A stretch of DNA of 64,000 nucleotides from Lysobacter capsici (GTDB taxonomy: Bacteria > Pseudomonadota > Gammaproteobacteria > Xanthomonadales > Xanthomonadaceae), in NCBI RefSeq assembly GCF_018732085.1, contig NZ_CP076103.1:3534001-3598000 (forward strand), given 5' to 3'. A model generated the notes under the pieces. It saw only the letters and a program-made list of their open reading frames with translations. It searched no databases and was not told the DNA's origin. Every line of letters begins with the position of its first letter. Within the stretch, counting starts at the first letter, position 1. Position numbers and translations under genes: made by a program. Positions 16,435-25,449 of this stretch are shown in pieces.

Positions 16435-18028
16435 ATGGGAAGCACCCGGGCCATGATGGCGGACCGTCCGACACTAGCTGGCGATGCGGACGCGCGCGCG
16501 TCCGAATCCAGGCGCATCAGCGCTGACCCGTCGCCCATCCAGGATTTCGCGCAGGATTCCTGCGTGCAGGATTCCGCGACCGCCAATCCATCCTTGCAGG
16601 AAACCCGCTCCATCAAACACTCCGCCGAAAACGCAAACGACCGCGAAATCCCGAACACCGCCGCCGGCACGCCCGACGGCGCCGGCAGCCTGTTCGCGCC
16701 GCGCTACCGCGGCCTGAGCCTCGGCGCCGTCGCCCTGGTCGCGCTGGTCGCGTTCGAAGCGCTCGCCGTGACCACCGCGATGCCGACCGTCGCGCGCGCT
16801 CGACGGCCTGCCGCTGTACGCGCTCGCGTTCGGCGGCACCCTCGCCGCCAGCGTGGTCGGCATGGTCGCCGCCGGGCGCTGGGCCGATGCGCGCGGCCCG
16901 GCCGCGCCGTTGCGCCACGGCATCGCCTGGTTCGCGCTGGGCCTGATCCTCGCCGGACTCGCGCCGTCGATGCTCGCGCTGATCGCCGGCCGGGTGGTCC
17001 AGGGCTTCGGCGGCGGATTGATTTCGGTCGCGCTGTACGTGGTGGTCGGCCGGGTCTATCCGGTCGCGCTGCGGGTCAAGGTGTTCGTCGCGTTCGCCGC
17101 GGCCTGGGCGGTGCCGGCGGTGGTCGGCCCGGCGATCAGCGGCGCGATCGTCGAACACTTCGGCTGGCGCTGGGTATTCCTGTCGGTGCCGGTGGTGGCG
17201 GTGGTCGCGGCGTGGATGGTGCTGCCGTCGCTGCGCGGGCTGGGCCCGTCGGCGGCACAGGCGACGCACAGCGCCGGCCAGCAACGCACCCGCTTGCTGT
17301 GGGCGCTGCTGACCACCGCCAGCCTGCTCGCCCTGCACTACGGCGGTCAGCAACGCGGCTGGCTCGCGCTCGCGTGGCTGGCGCCGGCGATCGTGCTGCT
17401 CGGCTGGGCCGCGTCGCGCCTGCTCCCGGCCGGCGCGCTGCGCGCCGCTCGCGGCCTGCCGGCGGTGGTCTCGCTGCGCGGCATCGCCGCGGGCGGTTTT
17501 TTTCTCAGCGAAGCCTACATTCCATTGTTGCTGTCGCAGGAACGCGGCCTGTCGCCGACCTGGGCCGGGCTGGTGCTCACCCTCGGCGCGGTCGGCTGGT
17601 CGACCGGCTCGTGGTACCGCGGCCGCAGCACCGATCCGCGCGCGCCGCAGCGTTTCCTGCAGGCCGGCATGGCGATGCTCGCGCTCGGCGTGATCGCGAT
17701 CGCCGCCTTGATCTGGCCGCACACCCCGATCGCGCTCGGCGTGGCCGGCTGGGTGCTGTCCGGGCTCGGCATGGGCCTGATCTATCCGACCTTGTCGGTG
17801 CTGATGCTGGAACTGTCGCCGCCCGAGCAACAGGGCGTGAACTCCTCGGCGCTGCACCTGGGCGATGCGATCTACACCGCGACCGCGTTGGCGGTCGGCG
17901 GTTCGCTGTTCGCCGCGTTGCTGGGCCGATCGCACACGCTGGCTTATCTGTGCGGCTTCGCGATCGCGTTTGCGCTGGCGCTGCTTGGGTTGGTGCTGGC
18001 GGCGCGGGTGCGGGTCGCGGCGGCTTGA
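16435..18028 (+). pseudogene. MFS exporter (DHA2-like) interrupted by a frameshift
   Basis: Two frames together encode a major facilitator transporter of about 530 residues. The first part (from ATG 16435, GAGG 8 nt upstream) ends in GLSLGAVALVALVAFEALAV, then TTAMPTVAR, the first helix. At about 16790-16803, in a GTCGCGCGCGCTCGAC run, the frame changes by +1; the continuation is ALDGLPLYALAFGGTLAASV, then VGMVAAGRWADARGP, through 12-14 hydrophobic helices to ARVRVAAA. The expected sequence would have one more CG dinucleotide in the run, so a 2-bp contraction explains the break. Motif GRVVQGFGGGLISVALYVVV matches drug:proton antiporters. It is either a pseudogene, a phase-variable gene, or a sequencing error. 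A product starting downstream of the shift would lack helix 1. Confidence 0.75.
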
Positions 18029-18149
18029 GGTCTGCCGCGGGCCTCCAGGTTGATGAGGCTGTATTCCCGGGGGCGCGGCTTGACCGGAGGAAATTCAGTG
18101 GGACGCCGCTCTTACAGTGAGGTCATGTCGCTTTGACTTCATTTCAGTC

Positions 18150-18735
18150 ATCACCACAAGCGCTGCGAGGCTTGTAGCTCGCGTTAGCAAAAGCACACCC
18201 GGAGGGCGACGCGCATGGATGCGCGTCGCGCGCCATCGGGACATGGATGTCCCGTGTGGCGCGTGCCCGCGTCTGCATCGATCTTGCGGGCACTTGATCC
18301 ACAAAAAAGCGTTTTTCTTTGGTTACCTTTTGACCGAAGGGAATCCAGACGGACTTTTGTCGCTTTTGACAAAAGAAAGTGACCCGCCGCTTCAGCGGCG
18401 GAAGCCTTTGATCCTGCTTGCAGCTTTAAAGGCTTCAAAGCTTTGCAGCTCTAGAGCCTTGAAGCCAAAGGCAAGATCAACAGCTTTCGTCCGCAAGCGG
18501 CCGAGTTACTTTCTTTTGTCAAAAGCGACAAAAGAAAGGTAACCAAAGAAAAACGCTTTTCTTTGAATCAAAGGCCCGCGCGTGCGGTGCCGACGCAGGC
18601 ATGCGCCACACGGGACATCCTGTCCCGGTGGCGCACGGCGCACATCCATGTGCGCCGCCCTTCGGGTGTGCTGTTACTAACGCAAGTTCGATGCTTCGCA
18701 GCGCTGGATGAACTGCGAGACTTCTGGCTCGAGCT
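18150..18735. repeat. Large palindromic repeat, copy 1 (about 590 bp)
   Basis: The element is an imperfect inverted repeat over its whole length. The left end runs GCTGCGAGGCTTGTAGC, AGCACACCCGGAGGGCG and GGGACATGGATGTCCCG; the right end has the mirror GGGACATCCTGTCCCGGTGG, CGCCCTTCGGGTGTGCTG and GCTTCGCAGCGCTGGATGAA. Nested inside are TTTTTCTTTGGTTACC / GGTAACCAAAGAAAAACG and CTTTTGTCGCTTTTGACAAA pairs. A second copy in the same orientation lies at 34561-35192. Open frames within it are artefacts of the repeat. Confidence 0.9.
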
Positions 18736-18958
18736 GAAGCTCATGCCAAAAGCTAAGAGCCATAGAAAGTAATTTGCTGCCTGCTGCTCCGCGCAGGTGT
18801 GGGCGGCTGCGCGCTCGTCGTGTCGGAAAGGCGTTCCCCGCCACGTTCGAAGCGGCCACGCCCGCCCCGCGCACAAACGACTCGGCCAAAGGCGATCCCG
18901 CCAACGGCCGCTGCGCCCTCGATATGCGGGACTTTTCGCCCTCGCCTCGCCCGCTCAG

Positions 18959-20176
18959 TCAGCCCGCAATCTCGGGTTCGTCCGCCGACACCGGCCGCGG
19001 CAACGACTTCGCCTGCGCCAACCGCTGATACAACACCACCACCTGCTCCATCAAACCCTCGGTGCTCCACGCCCGCGCATCCACCGGCCCGGCCGCGGAC
19101 AACTGCGCGCGCAGCTGCGGCGAACGCAGCACCGTGGCGAGGTGGCCGGCGAAGGCCTCGACGTTTTCCTCGCTGACCACCGCGCTGCGCGCGCCGCGCA
19201 GCACGGTCGCGGTGCCCATCACCGCGGTCGACACGATCGGCACGCCCAGCGCCATCGCTTCGATCAGCACCAGCCCCTGGGTTTCGGTCGGCGAGGCGAA
19301 CACGAACGCATCGCCGGCGCGGTAGGCGTCGAGCAGACTGGTGCGGCGGTCGAGGTTGCCGAAGAACCGCACGTTGCGTTCCAGGCCGTGCTCCTTCGAC
19401 AGACGCTTGAGCCGTTCCGCATCCGGCCCCTCGCCGGCGATGATGAACATCAGCTCGGGAAACTCGCCGACCAGCCGCTTGGCCACCTGCAACAGGAACG
19501 CGATGTTCTTCTCGACCGCGAGCCGGCTGACCGTCACCACGGTCGGCCGATCGGCGGCGATGCCGTGCTCGGCGCGAAAGCGCGCGCCGTCGCCGCGCGC
19601 GAACTCGCTCAGGTCGATCCCGGTCGGCAACACCGTCGACGGCGTGCGGATGCCGTAGCGATCGAGCACCTCGACCATCTGCGCGGTCGGCACGATCAGG
19701 TGATCGACGCCGTGGCACAGCACCCGCGAGAGTTTGCGCGCGACCAGCCGCAGCAGCGGCGCCGGCGCCCACGGCAGGTAGTGGCCGATGTATTCCTCGA
19801 AATAGGTGTGATACGTCTCCACCGTCGGCCGCCCGGTCTGCGCGGCCAGGCGCACGCCCAGGCCGTGCGCGCGGAACGGGGTGTGGATGTGGATCACGTC
19901 CCAGTGCCGCCGCGCGAGTTGCGGCTGGATGCGGCGCAGCTCCGGCGCGCGGATCAGCCGGTCCTCGGGATCGAAGAAGATCACCCGCGAGCCCAGCCGG
20001 ATGATCTCGAACTCGTCGCTGTCGTGCTGCTCCTGGCCGCTGCCCGGCCCGTAGTCGGGCGCCACCAGAGTCACCGAGTGACCCATGCGCGCCAGCGATT
20101 GGGCGAAGGTGCGGATCGAGGTCGACACCCCGTTGACCCGCGGGAAATACACGTCAGACAGCATCAGGATGTCCAT
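18959..20176 (-). CDS. GT4 family glycosyltransferase
   Basis: A 405-residue GT-B enzyme beginning MDILMLSDVYFPRVNGVSTS, typical of GT4 enzymes that transfer hexoses to diacylglycerol or other membrane lipids (MgtA/DGD-like). The N-terminal domain has the GVSTSIRTFA loop and HTPFRAHGLG. The C-terminal donor domain has FIIAGEGPDAERLKRL and the E-x7-E motif ETQGLVLIEA (around residues 298-306) that contacts the nucleotide sugar. There is no signal peptide, so it is expected at the inner face of the cytoplasmic membrane. The gene diverges from the phospholipase D-like gene, with 136 bp between starts, which hints at a shared membrane-lipid role. Donor and acceptor are not determined by the sequence. 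Confidence 0.9.
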   Translation of the reverse strand: MDILMLSDVYFPRVNGVSTSIRTFAQSLARMGHSVTLVAPDYGPGSGQEQHDSDEFEIIRLGSRVIFFDPEDRLIRAPELRRIQPQLARRHWDVIHIHTPFRAHGLGVRLAAQTGRPTVETYHTYFEEYIGHYLPWAPAPLLRLVARKLSRVLCHGVDHLIVPTAQMVEVLDRYGIRTPSTVLPTGIDLSEFARGDGARFRAEHGIAADRPTVVTVSRLAVEKNIAFLLQVAKRLVGEFPELMFIIAGEGPDAERLKRLSKEHGLERNVRFFGNLDRRTSLLDAYRAGDAFVFASPTETQGLVLIEAMALGVPIVSTAVMGTATVLRGARSAVVSEENVEAFAGHLATVLRSPQLRAQLSAAGPVDARAWSTEGLMEQVVVLYQRLAQAKSLPRPVSADEPEIAG

Positions 20177-20312
20177 CCGGCCAGCCTAGGCGGGCGAGAT
20201 GACCGATTTGTGGCGGTTATCGCGGCGAACGCCGTTGCGGTTCAGTCCGGACAGGCGCGCACGGCGCGCGGCTGCGACAATGCCGCTACCCCATCCGTCG
20301 CCGTATCGCCCC

Positions 20313-21803
20313 ATGTCAGCAGACGTTGCCGCCATCGACTCCCCGCCGCCGCGCCGCCTGCGCCGCTGGCTCAAGCGCGCGACTGCGCTGCTGCTGGTGG
20401 CCTGGATCGCGATGGGCGCCTACCAGGTCTACAAGCCGCTGCCGCCCGGGGTCAGCCAGGCCGGCCCGCTACGCAGCGCCACCGACGTGGCCCTGCTGAC
20501 CGACATCACCTGGGTCGACGCGGGCCAGCAACGCCACAGCGACCAGCACGTATTCGACGAAACCCTGCGCCTGATCGGCCAGGCCCAGCGGGTGATCGTC
20601 GCCGACCAGTTCCTGTTCAACGACTTCGGCAGCCAGGGCAGCGAGGTCGAGTACCGCAAGCTGAGCCAGCAACTCACCGACGCGCTGATCGCGCGCAAAC
20701 GCGCGGTGCCGCAGTTGCACGCGGTGCTGATCACCGATCCGATCAACACCGTCTACGGCGGCCTGCCGTCGCCGCGGCTCGACGCCTTGCGCGCGGCCGG
20801 GGTCGAGGTGGTGATCACCGACCTGCGCCGCCTGCGCACGCCCAATCCCGCCTGGTCCGGGCTGTGGCGCCTGTGCTGCAGTTGGGCCGGCAACAACGAT
20901 CGCGACGGCTGGGTCGCCAATCCGCTGGGGCCGGGCAAGGTCACCCTGCGCAGCTGGCTGAGCTTGCTCAATCTCAACGCCAATCATCGCAAGACCCTGG
21001 TGGTCGACCAGGGCGACACCTGGACTGCGTTGGTCGCCTCGGCCAATCCGCACGACGCCAGCAGCCTGCACGGCAATGTCGCATTGCGCTTCAGCGGCGC
21101 GGCCGCGCTCGATCTGCTCGCCAGCGAACGCGCGGTGGTCGCGCTGTCCGGCGCGTCGTGGCCGCGGGGCCTGCCGACCTCGGTGCCGCCCGACAGCATC
21201 GTCGACACCACCTCGGCGCCGCGTGTGCAGGTGCTGACCGAAGCCAAAATCCGCGACGGTCTGCAAGCGGCGATCGACGGCGCCCACGGCGGCGACCGCA
21301 TCGATATCGCGGTGTTCTATTTCTCCCATCGCCGCCTGATCGATGCGGTGATCGCCGCGCACAAGCGCGGGGTCGGCGTGCGCGTGCTGCTCGATCCGAA
21401 CGAGGACGCGTTCGGGCGCAAGAAGAACGGCGTGCCCAATCGCCAGGTCGCCTCCGAACTGCACGCGGCCGGCGTGCCGCTGCGCTGGTGCGACACTCAC
21501 GGCGAGCAATGCCACGCCAAGCTGCTGCTGCGCAGCGATCGCGACGGCGGCATCGAGTTGATCGCCGGCTCGGCCAACTACACCCGCCGCAACCTCGACG
21601 ACTACAACCTGGAAAGCAGCGCGCGCGTGGTCGCCCGCGACGACGCACCCGTGGCGCGCCAGGCCGCGGCCTACTTCGAACAAAGCTGGAGCAACGGTAA
21701 CGGCCGCGGCATCAGCGCCGACTACCCGCGCTACGCCGACGAATCGCAGTGGCGCAAGCTGTGGTATCGGTTCAGCGAGGCCAGCGGGCTGTCGAGTTTC
21801 TAG
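20313..21803 (+). CDS. Phospholipase D-like membrane protein (cardiolipin synthase type)
   Basis: A 496-residue protein with one N-terminal membrane segment (KRATALLLVAWIAMGAY, about residues 29-45) and two PLD catalytic modules. The first HKD-like site is HRKTLVVDQGD...SAN (about residue 225 onward) and the second is HAKLLLRS...GSANYTRRN (about 401-425). Two modules in one chain form one active site in PLD/cardiolipin-synthase enzymes, which transfer or hydrolyse phosphatidyl groups. The start at 20313 gives a conventional N-terminus; an ATG at 20280 is in frame. Its last codon overlaps the stop of the convergent gene in a shared CTAG. Substrate is inferred only at family level. Confidence 0.85.
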   Translation: MSADVAAIDSPPPRRLRRWLKRATALLLVAWIAMGAYQVYKPLPPGVSQAGPLRSATDVALLTDITWVDAGQQRHSDQHVFDETLRLIGQAQRVIVADQFLFNDFGSQGSEVEYRKLSQQLTDALIARKRAVPQLHAVLITDPINTVYGGLPSPRLDALRAAGVEVVITDLRRLRTPNPAWSGLWRLCCSWAGNNDRDGWVANPLGPGKVTLRSWLSLLNLNANHRKTLVVDQGDTWTALVASANPHDASSLHGNVALRFSGAAALDLLASERAVVALSGASWPRGLPTSVPPDSIVDTTSAPRVQVLTEAKIRDGLQAAIDGAHGGDRIDIAVFYFSHRRLIDAVIAAHKRGVGVRVLLDPNEDAFGRKKNGVPNRQVASELHAAGVPLRWCDTHGEQCHAKLLLRSDRDGGIELIAGSANYTRRNLDDYNLESSARVVARDDAPVARQAAAYFEQSWSNGNGRGISADYPRYADESQWRKLWYRFSEASGLSSF

Positions 21804-22108
21804 TCCTCGGCGCGCGCAGGGTCGATCACTGCTGCCTGCTCGGCGATGTGGCGATCCAGCCAGCACAGAAACCTCTGAAAGTGCCCCACCATTTCTTCAT
21901 CGGAATACAGGTAAGCCAGATTGCCCGGCGTGTATTGCGCCAGACGGTCCAACATGCGCGAAGCCGGGGTGTCGTCGTCCTCGCCGAACAAACGCAGAAG
22001 TTCGCCCTCAAGCGGATAACGCAGATCTCGACTGGTATTGCCGGCCAGAAACTGCAGAACCATGTCGCGCAGCGCCGAATAATCGTCGGCAGTTCCGTCA
22101 GTCGTCAT
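21800..22108 (-). CDS. Unknown 102-aa protein of a coupled pair
   Basis: I do not recognise this protein. It begins MTTDGTADDYSALRDMVLQF and is acidic and helical, with DLRYPLEGELLRLFGEDDDT, a short YTPGNLAYLY turn and FLCWLDRHIAEQAAV near the end. There is no signal peptide or membrane helix. Its ATG overlaps the stop of the upstream gene (ATGA, 22105-22108), so the two are translationally coupled. Its stop overlaps that of the convergent PLD-like gene. Size, acidity and coupling to a larger partner recall immunity proteins, but no toxin domain is recognisable in the partner, so this remains a guess. Confidence 0.7.
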   Translation of the reverse strand: MTTDGTADDYSALRDMVLQFLAGNTSRDLRYPLEGELLRLFGEDDDTPASRMLDRLAQYTPGNLAYLYSDEEMVGHFQRFLCWLDRHIAEQAAVIDPARAED

Positions 22109-22779
22109 GCCTGCCCCGTCTGGCTCGAAGCCAAGTAGGTTTCCAGACTCGGCCGGCCCTGCCGATGCCAGTCGGGATAACTCATCTGGAAGTAAGCCGT
22201 CATCGTGCCCGGCAAGCTGTCGCGCGCGGCCTGCGCGCCGCCGCGACGATACAGTTCGCCGATACGTTGCCGCTCCTCTTCCATCCGCTGTACTTGCTCC
22301 GGCGAAGGAGCGAGCCGGAGTTGCGATGGTGACCGGGGCAAGGGCTCCAGCGCGGATCGAATTTGCGCCAGCGCGATCAGCGATTCGGTGTTCCCGGTCT
22401 CGCCATCGCCCAGATCGGCGACCGCCAGGGCCAGCTCGATCGCCGACCGGCGGTGCTCGGTCAGCGCGCCAGCATCCGACAAAAGCGGTCGATACAGGGG
22501 ATGCGGAGCCAGCGCCGCGAGCCATGCCGCGTGGGCGCGCTCGCGGTAGCCGTGCTCGAACAACAGATCGTGCAGCAGCCAGACATCGAGTACGGCGATG
22601 CCGCGCAGACTCACGTAGTAGATTTCCAGCTCGTCGTACTGCGCTTGCGGATACTCGCCCAGCCGCTCGGCGTGCTCGCGCCCCTTGCGCACCATCGAAG
22701 CCAGAAACTGGGCGGTGCCCAACTCGTGATAAGGCAATCCACGGACCGTCCATAACGCGTCCTGCGCCAGATAATGCAT
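22105..22779 (-). CDS. Unknown 224-aa protein of a coupled pair
   Basis: The product starts MHYLAQDALWTVRGLPYHEL and is predicted to be mostly helical. It contains repeated Tyr/Leu-rich helices (DELEIYYVSLRGIAVLDVWL, LLFEHGYRERAHAAWLAAL) and a C-terminal Glu/Arg-rich stretch (PEQVQRMEEERQRIGELYRR) followed by MTAYFQMSYPDWHRQGRP. I recognise no family, signal peptide or catalytic motif. It is followed by the 102-aa gene with a 4-nt overlap. The pair lies between convergent and divergent genes and so forms an isolated two-gene unit, transcribed toward the PLD-like gene. Confidence 0.75.
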   Translation of the reverse strand: MHYLAQDALWTVRGLPYHELGTAQFLASMVRKGREHAERLGEYPQAQYDELEIYYVSLRGIAVLDVWLLHDLLFEHGYRERAHAAWLAALAPHPLYRPLLSDAGALTEHRRSAIELALAVADLGDGETGNTESLIALAQIRSALEPLPRSPSQLRLAPSPEQVQRMEEERQRIGELYRRGGAQAARDSLPGTMTAYFQMSYPDWHRQGRPSLETYLASSQTGQA

Positions 22780-22967
22780 GCATCAAGGTCCGTTGCGATC
22801 GAAGGCCGCCCCAGACTAGGGCCCGCCGATCCTGGATTCAAGATTCAACCGATTCGCGCATCGGCTTGCTGCAGCGCAATGTGCCCCATCGGACGATGGC
22901 GCGCCGGGTCGCGCGGTGGCTCACTGCGGCCAGGCCGGAATCGCTGCCGGCTTGGGGAGTCGATCGC

Positions 22968-24776
22968 ATGTCCGTTCGCCTGAGCACGGTTCGTACCGTA
23001 TCGCTGTATCCATCGCTGATCGCACTGACGTTCGCGCTGTGCGGTGTCGGCGCGGCGCAGGCTTCGACCGAAGTCACCGGCTTCGGCAGCAACCCCGGCA
23101 ATCTGCGCATGTTCAAGTACGTGCCGCCCGACCTGCCGGCGAATGCGCCGCTGGTGGTCGCGATGCACGGCTGTTCGCAGAGCGCGGCGAGCTACGACGC
23201 CGAAAGCGGTTGGGAACTGCTGGCGCAGCGCTGGCATTTCGCCGTGGTCCTGCCGCAGCAGCAAAGCGCCAACAACTCCAGCGCCTGCTTCAACTGGTTC
23301 GAAACCGGCGATACCACCCGCGGCCAGGGCGAGGCGCTGTCGATCAAGCAGATGATCGACACGATGCGCGCCGATCACGGCAGCGCCGCCGATCGCGTCT
23401 ACGTCACCGGCCTGTCCTCCGGCGGCGCGATGACCGCGGTGATGCTGGCGACCTATCCGGAAGTATTCGCCGGCGGCGCGATCGTGGCCGGCATTCCGTA
23501 TCGCTGCGCGACAAGTTCGAACGCGGCGTTCAGTTGCATGTCGCCGGGCAGCGACCTCACCCCGGCGCAATGGGGCGACAAGGTCCGCGCCGCGAGCAGT
23601 CACACCGGGCCGTGGCCGATCGTATCGATCTGGCACGGCGACGCCGATTATCTCGTGCGTCCGGCCAACGCGGCCGAAAGCCTGCAGCAATGGACCAACG
23701 TGCATGGCATCGACCAGGTCGCCGATGTCGAGGACAGCGTCGCCGGTTATCCGCACAAGGTCTATCGCGACGCGCAGGGCCGCGCGCGGGTCGAGACCTA
23801 CACCATCACCGGCATGGGCCACGGCACTCCGGTCGATCCGGGTAGCGGCGAAAGCCAATGCGGCACCGCCGGCGCCTACCTGCTCGACGTCAACATCTGT
23901 TCGAGCTACTACATCGGCCGCTTCTGGGGCCTGGACGATCTCGATTCGAGCCTGCCGCAGGTCGCGCTGACCGCGCCGGCCGACGGCGCGGCGGTCAGCG
24001 GCGTGGTCGCGCTCAGCGCGAACGCGACCGACGACGCGGGCGTGGAACGGGTCGACTTCCTGCTCGACGGCGCGTTGATCGCCAGCGATGCGCAAGCGCC
24101 GTACACAGCCACTTGGAACAGCGCGAGCGCGAGCAACGGCGCACACGTCTTGCAGGCGCGCGCCAAGGACATCGCCGGCAACACCGCGACCTCGGCGGCG
24201 GTCCGCGTCACCGTCAGCGGCGGCACCAGCGGCCCGCCGCTGGTCGCGACCTTCGACAACGAAGACGTCAACGACGGCTACGTCAAGGCCAACGCCGACG
24301 GCGGCGCGCCGGCGGTCGGCACTCTCGAAGCCAGCCTCGGCCTGGCCCTGGGGCGCGGCACCGACGGCAAGTACAACCGCAGCGTGCTGTCGTTCGATAC
24401 CTCGGCCCTGCCCGACGGCGCGACGATCGTGTCGGCCTCGCTCAGCGTCGCGTATCGCAGCGCGTATGGCGATCCGTGGAGCCAGCCGGCGGGCAATCGC
24501 CTGCTGATCGACGTGCGTAACGGGTGCCTCGGCGGCTGCGCGATCGAGGCCGGCGACTATGCGGCCGCGGTGGACGCGTCGGCGGTCGCCGAACTGGCGC
24601 GCTTTACCGGCGGGACGCGGAGCAGCGGCGTGTTCAGTGCGGCGGGCCTGGGGGCGATCAATCGCGGCGGGCGCACTCAGTTGCGGCTGCGGTTCGAGCA
24701 GTTGCCGGGGGCTGCGAACTATCTTTGGATCGATCGTGGTGCGAGCGCGAAGTTGCGGGTGGAGTATTTGCCTTGA
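22968..24776 (+). CDS. Secreted PHB-depolymerase-type esterase with Ig-like and C-terminal DNRLRE-like domains
   Basis: A 602-residue secreted enzyme. The start MSVRLSTVRTVSLYPSLIAL ends in GVGAAQA, a signal peptide; GGGGAG lies 9 nt before the ATG. The catalytic domain (about 35-320) is of the polyhydroxybutyrate depolymerase/feruloyl esterase family, with VVAMHGCSQSAASYD and lipase box GLSSGGA (around residue 150), and a late GHGTPVDPG His. Residues 328-418 form a Big_17-like Ig domain (VALTAPADGAAVSGVVALSA). Residues 423-602 resemble a DNRLRE/CBM96-type beta-sandwich, with DVNDGYVKAN, GRGTDGKYNRSVLSFDTSAL and LWIDRGASAKLRVEYLP. The add-on domains suggest polymer or surface binding. The substrate could be a polyester or an acylated polysaccharide. 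Confidence 0.85.
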   Translation: MSVRLSTVRTVSLYPSLIALTFALCGVGAAQASTEVTGFGSNPGNLRMFKYVPPDLPANAPLVVAMHGCSQSAASYDAESGWELLAQRWHFAVVLPQQQSANNSSACFNWFETGDTTRGQGEALSIKQMIDTMRADHGSAADRVYVTGLSSGGAMTAVMLATYPEVFAGGAIVAGIPYRCATSSNAAFSCMSPGSDLTPAQWGDKVRAASSHTGPWPIVSIWHGDADYLVRPANAAESLQQWTNVHGIDQVADVEDSVAGYPHKVYRDAQGRARVETYTITGMGHGTPVDPGSGESQCGTAGAYLLDVNICSSYYIGRFWGLDDLDSSLPQVALTAPADGAAVSGVVALSANATDDAGVERVDFLLDGALIASDAQAPYTATWNSASASNGAHVLQARAKDIAGNTATSAAVRVTVSGGTSGPPLVATFDNEDVNDGYVKANADGGAPAVGTLEASLGLALGRGTDGKYNRSVLSFDTSALPDGATIVSASLSVAYRSAYGDPWSQPAGNRLLIDVRNGCLGGCAIEAGDYAAAVDASAVAELARFTGGTRSSGVFSAAGLGAINRGGRTQLRLRFEQLPGAANYLWIDRGASAKLRVEYLP

Positions 24777-24811
24777 GGTTGCGCGTCTGAGCGCGGGGTC
24801 CCTCACCCCAG

Positions 24812-24835
24812 CCCTCTCCCGCTAGCGGGAGAGGG
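24812..24835. terminator. Perfect 24-bp palindrome, likely bidirectional terminator or repeat
   Basis: CCCTCTCCCGCT and its exact mirror AGCGGGAGAGGG meet without a loop base. It lies 36 bp after the esterase stop. The surrounding CCCTCACCCCAGCCCTCTCC text is a common intergenic repeat in xanthomonads (from memory). No T-tract follows. Confidence 0.5.
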
Positions 24836-24933
24836 AGCCAAAAAGCACGGAAAACTTGGTGCGAGGCGAGATATTCGTCGGGGCTCGACAGCCAGTCTCG
24901 CGCCTGGCTATGCCGATGCCGTATCGTTCGCGC

Positions 24934-25449
24934 ATGGACGAATTTCGCTACCTGCGCGGCTACGGCGAGCGCGTGATGGATCAGGTCCGCGCGCTGATCG
25001 ACAGCGGGCGGCTGGCGCAGGTGCTGCGCGATCGCTACAGCGCCGGTCACGAAGTGCGCGACGACAAGGCCTTGTTCGAGTACGTGGTCGCGATCAAGGA
25101 GCGCTACATGCGCAAGGCCGAGCCGCTCAACAAGGTCATCTACGACAACAAGCTGCACGTGGTGAAGCATGCGCTGGGCACGCATACGGCGATTTCGCGC
25201 AACCACGGCGGAAAGCTCAAGGCCGCGCGCGAGATCCGCATCGCGACTTTGTTCCGCGACGCGCCGGCCGAATTCCTGGAGATGATCGCGGTCCACGAAC
25301 TGGCCCATCTCAAGCACCGCGATCACGACAAGAGCTTCTATCAGCTGTGCGCCCACATGAGCCCGGCCTATCATCAACTCGAATTCGATCTGCGCCTGTA
25401 TTTGACCCATATCGAACTTCAGGCGAAACAAGCCAAGGACGCACCGTGA
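24934..25449 (+). CDS. YgjP-like (M48/DUF45) zinc metallopeptidase domain protein
   Basis: A 171-residue protein. The zinc motif HELAHLKHRDHDKSFY (around residues 122-137) gives HExxH plus the downstream His of the YgjP/WLM-type family. Upstream signatures KVIYDNKLHVVKHALGTHTA and GGKLKAAREIRIA and the end MSPAYHQLEFDLRLYLT match the short, soluble M48-like proteins of pseudomonads and xanthomonads. I chose ATG 24934 because family members begin with an M-x-x-x-YL-x-x-Y segment like MDEFRYLRGYGE. ATG 24910 and TTG 24856 are in-frame alternatives. No physiological substrate is established. The stop overlaps the GTG start of the next gene (GTGA). Confidence 0.85.
   Translation: MDEFRYLRGYGERVMDQVRALIDSGRLAQVLRDRYSAGHEVRDDKALFEYVVAIKERYMRKAEPLNKVIYDNKLHVVKHALGTHTAISRNHGGKLKAAREIRIATLFRDAPAEFLEMIAVHELAHLKHRDHDKSFYQLCAHMSPAYHQLEFDLRLYLTHIELQAKQAKDAP

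Noticed and set aside
18299..18545. Small hypothetical proteins within the large palindrome
   Set aside because: Frames arise from the repeat itself and recur in the second copy in altered frames; no initiation signals.
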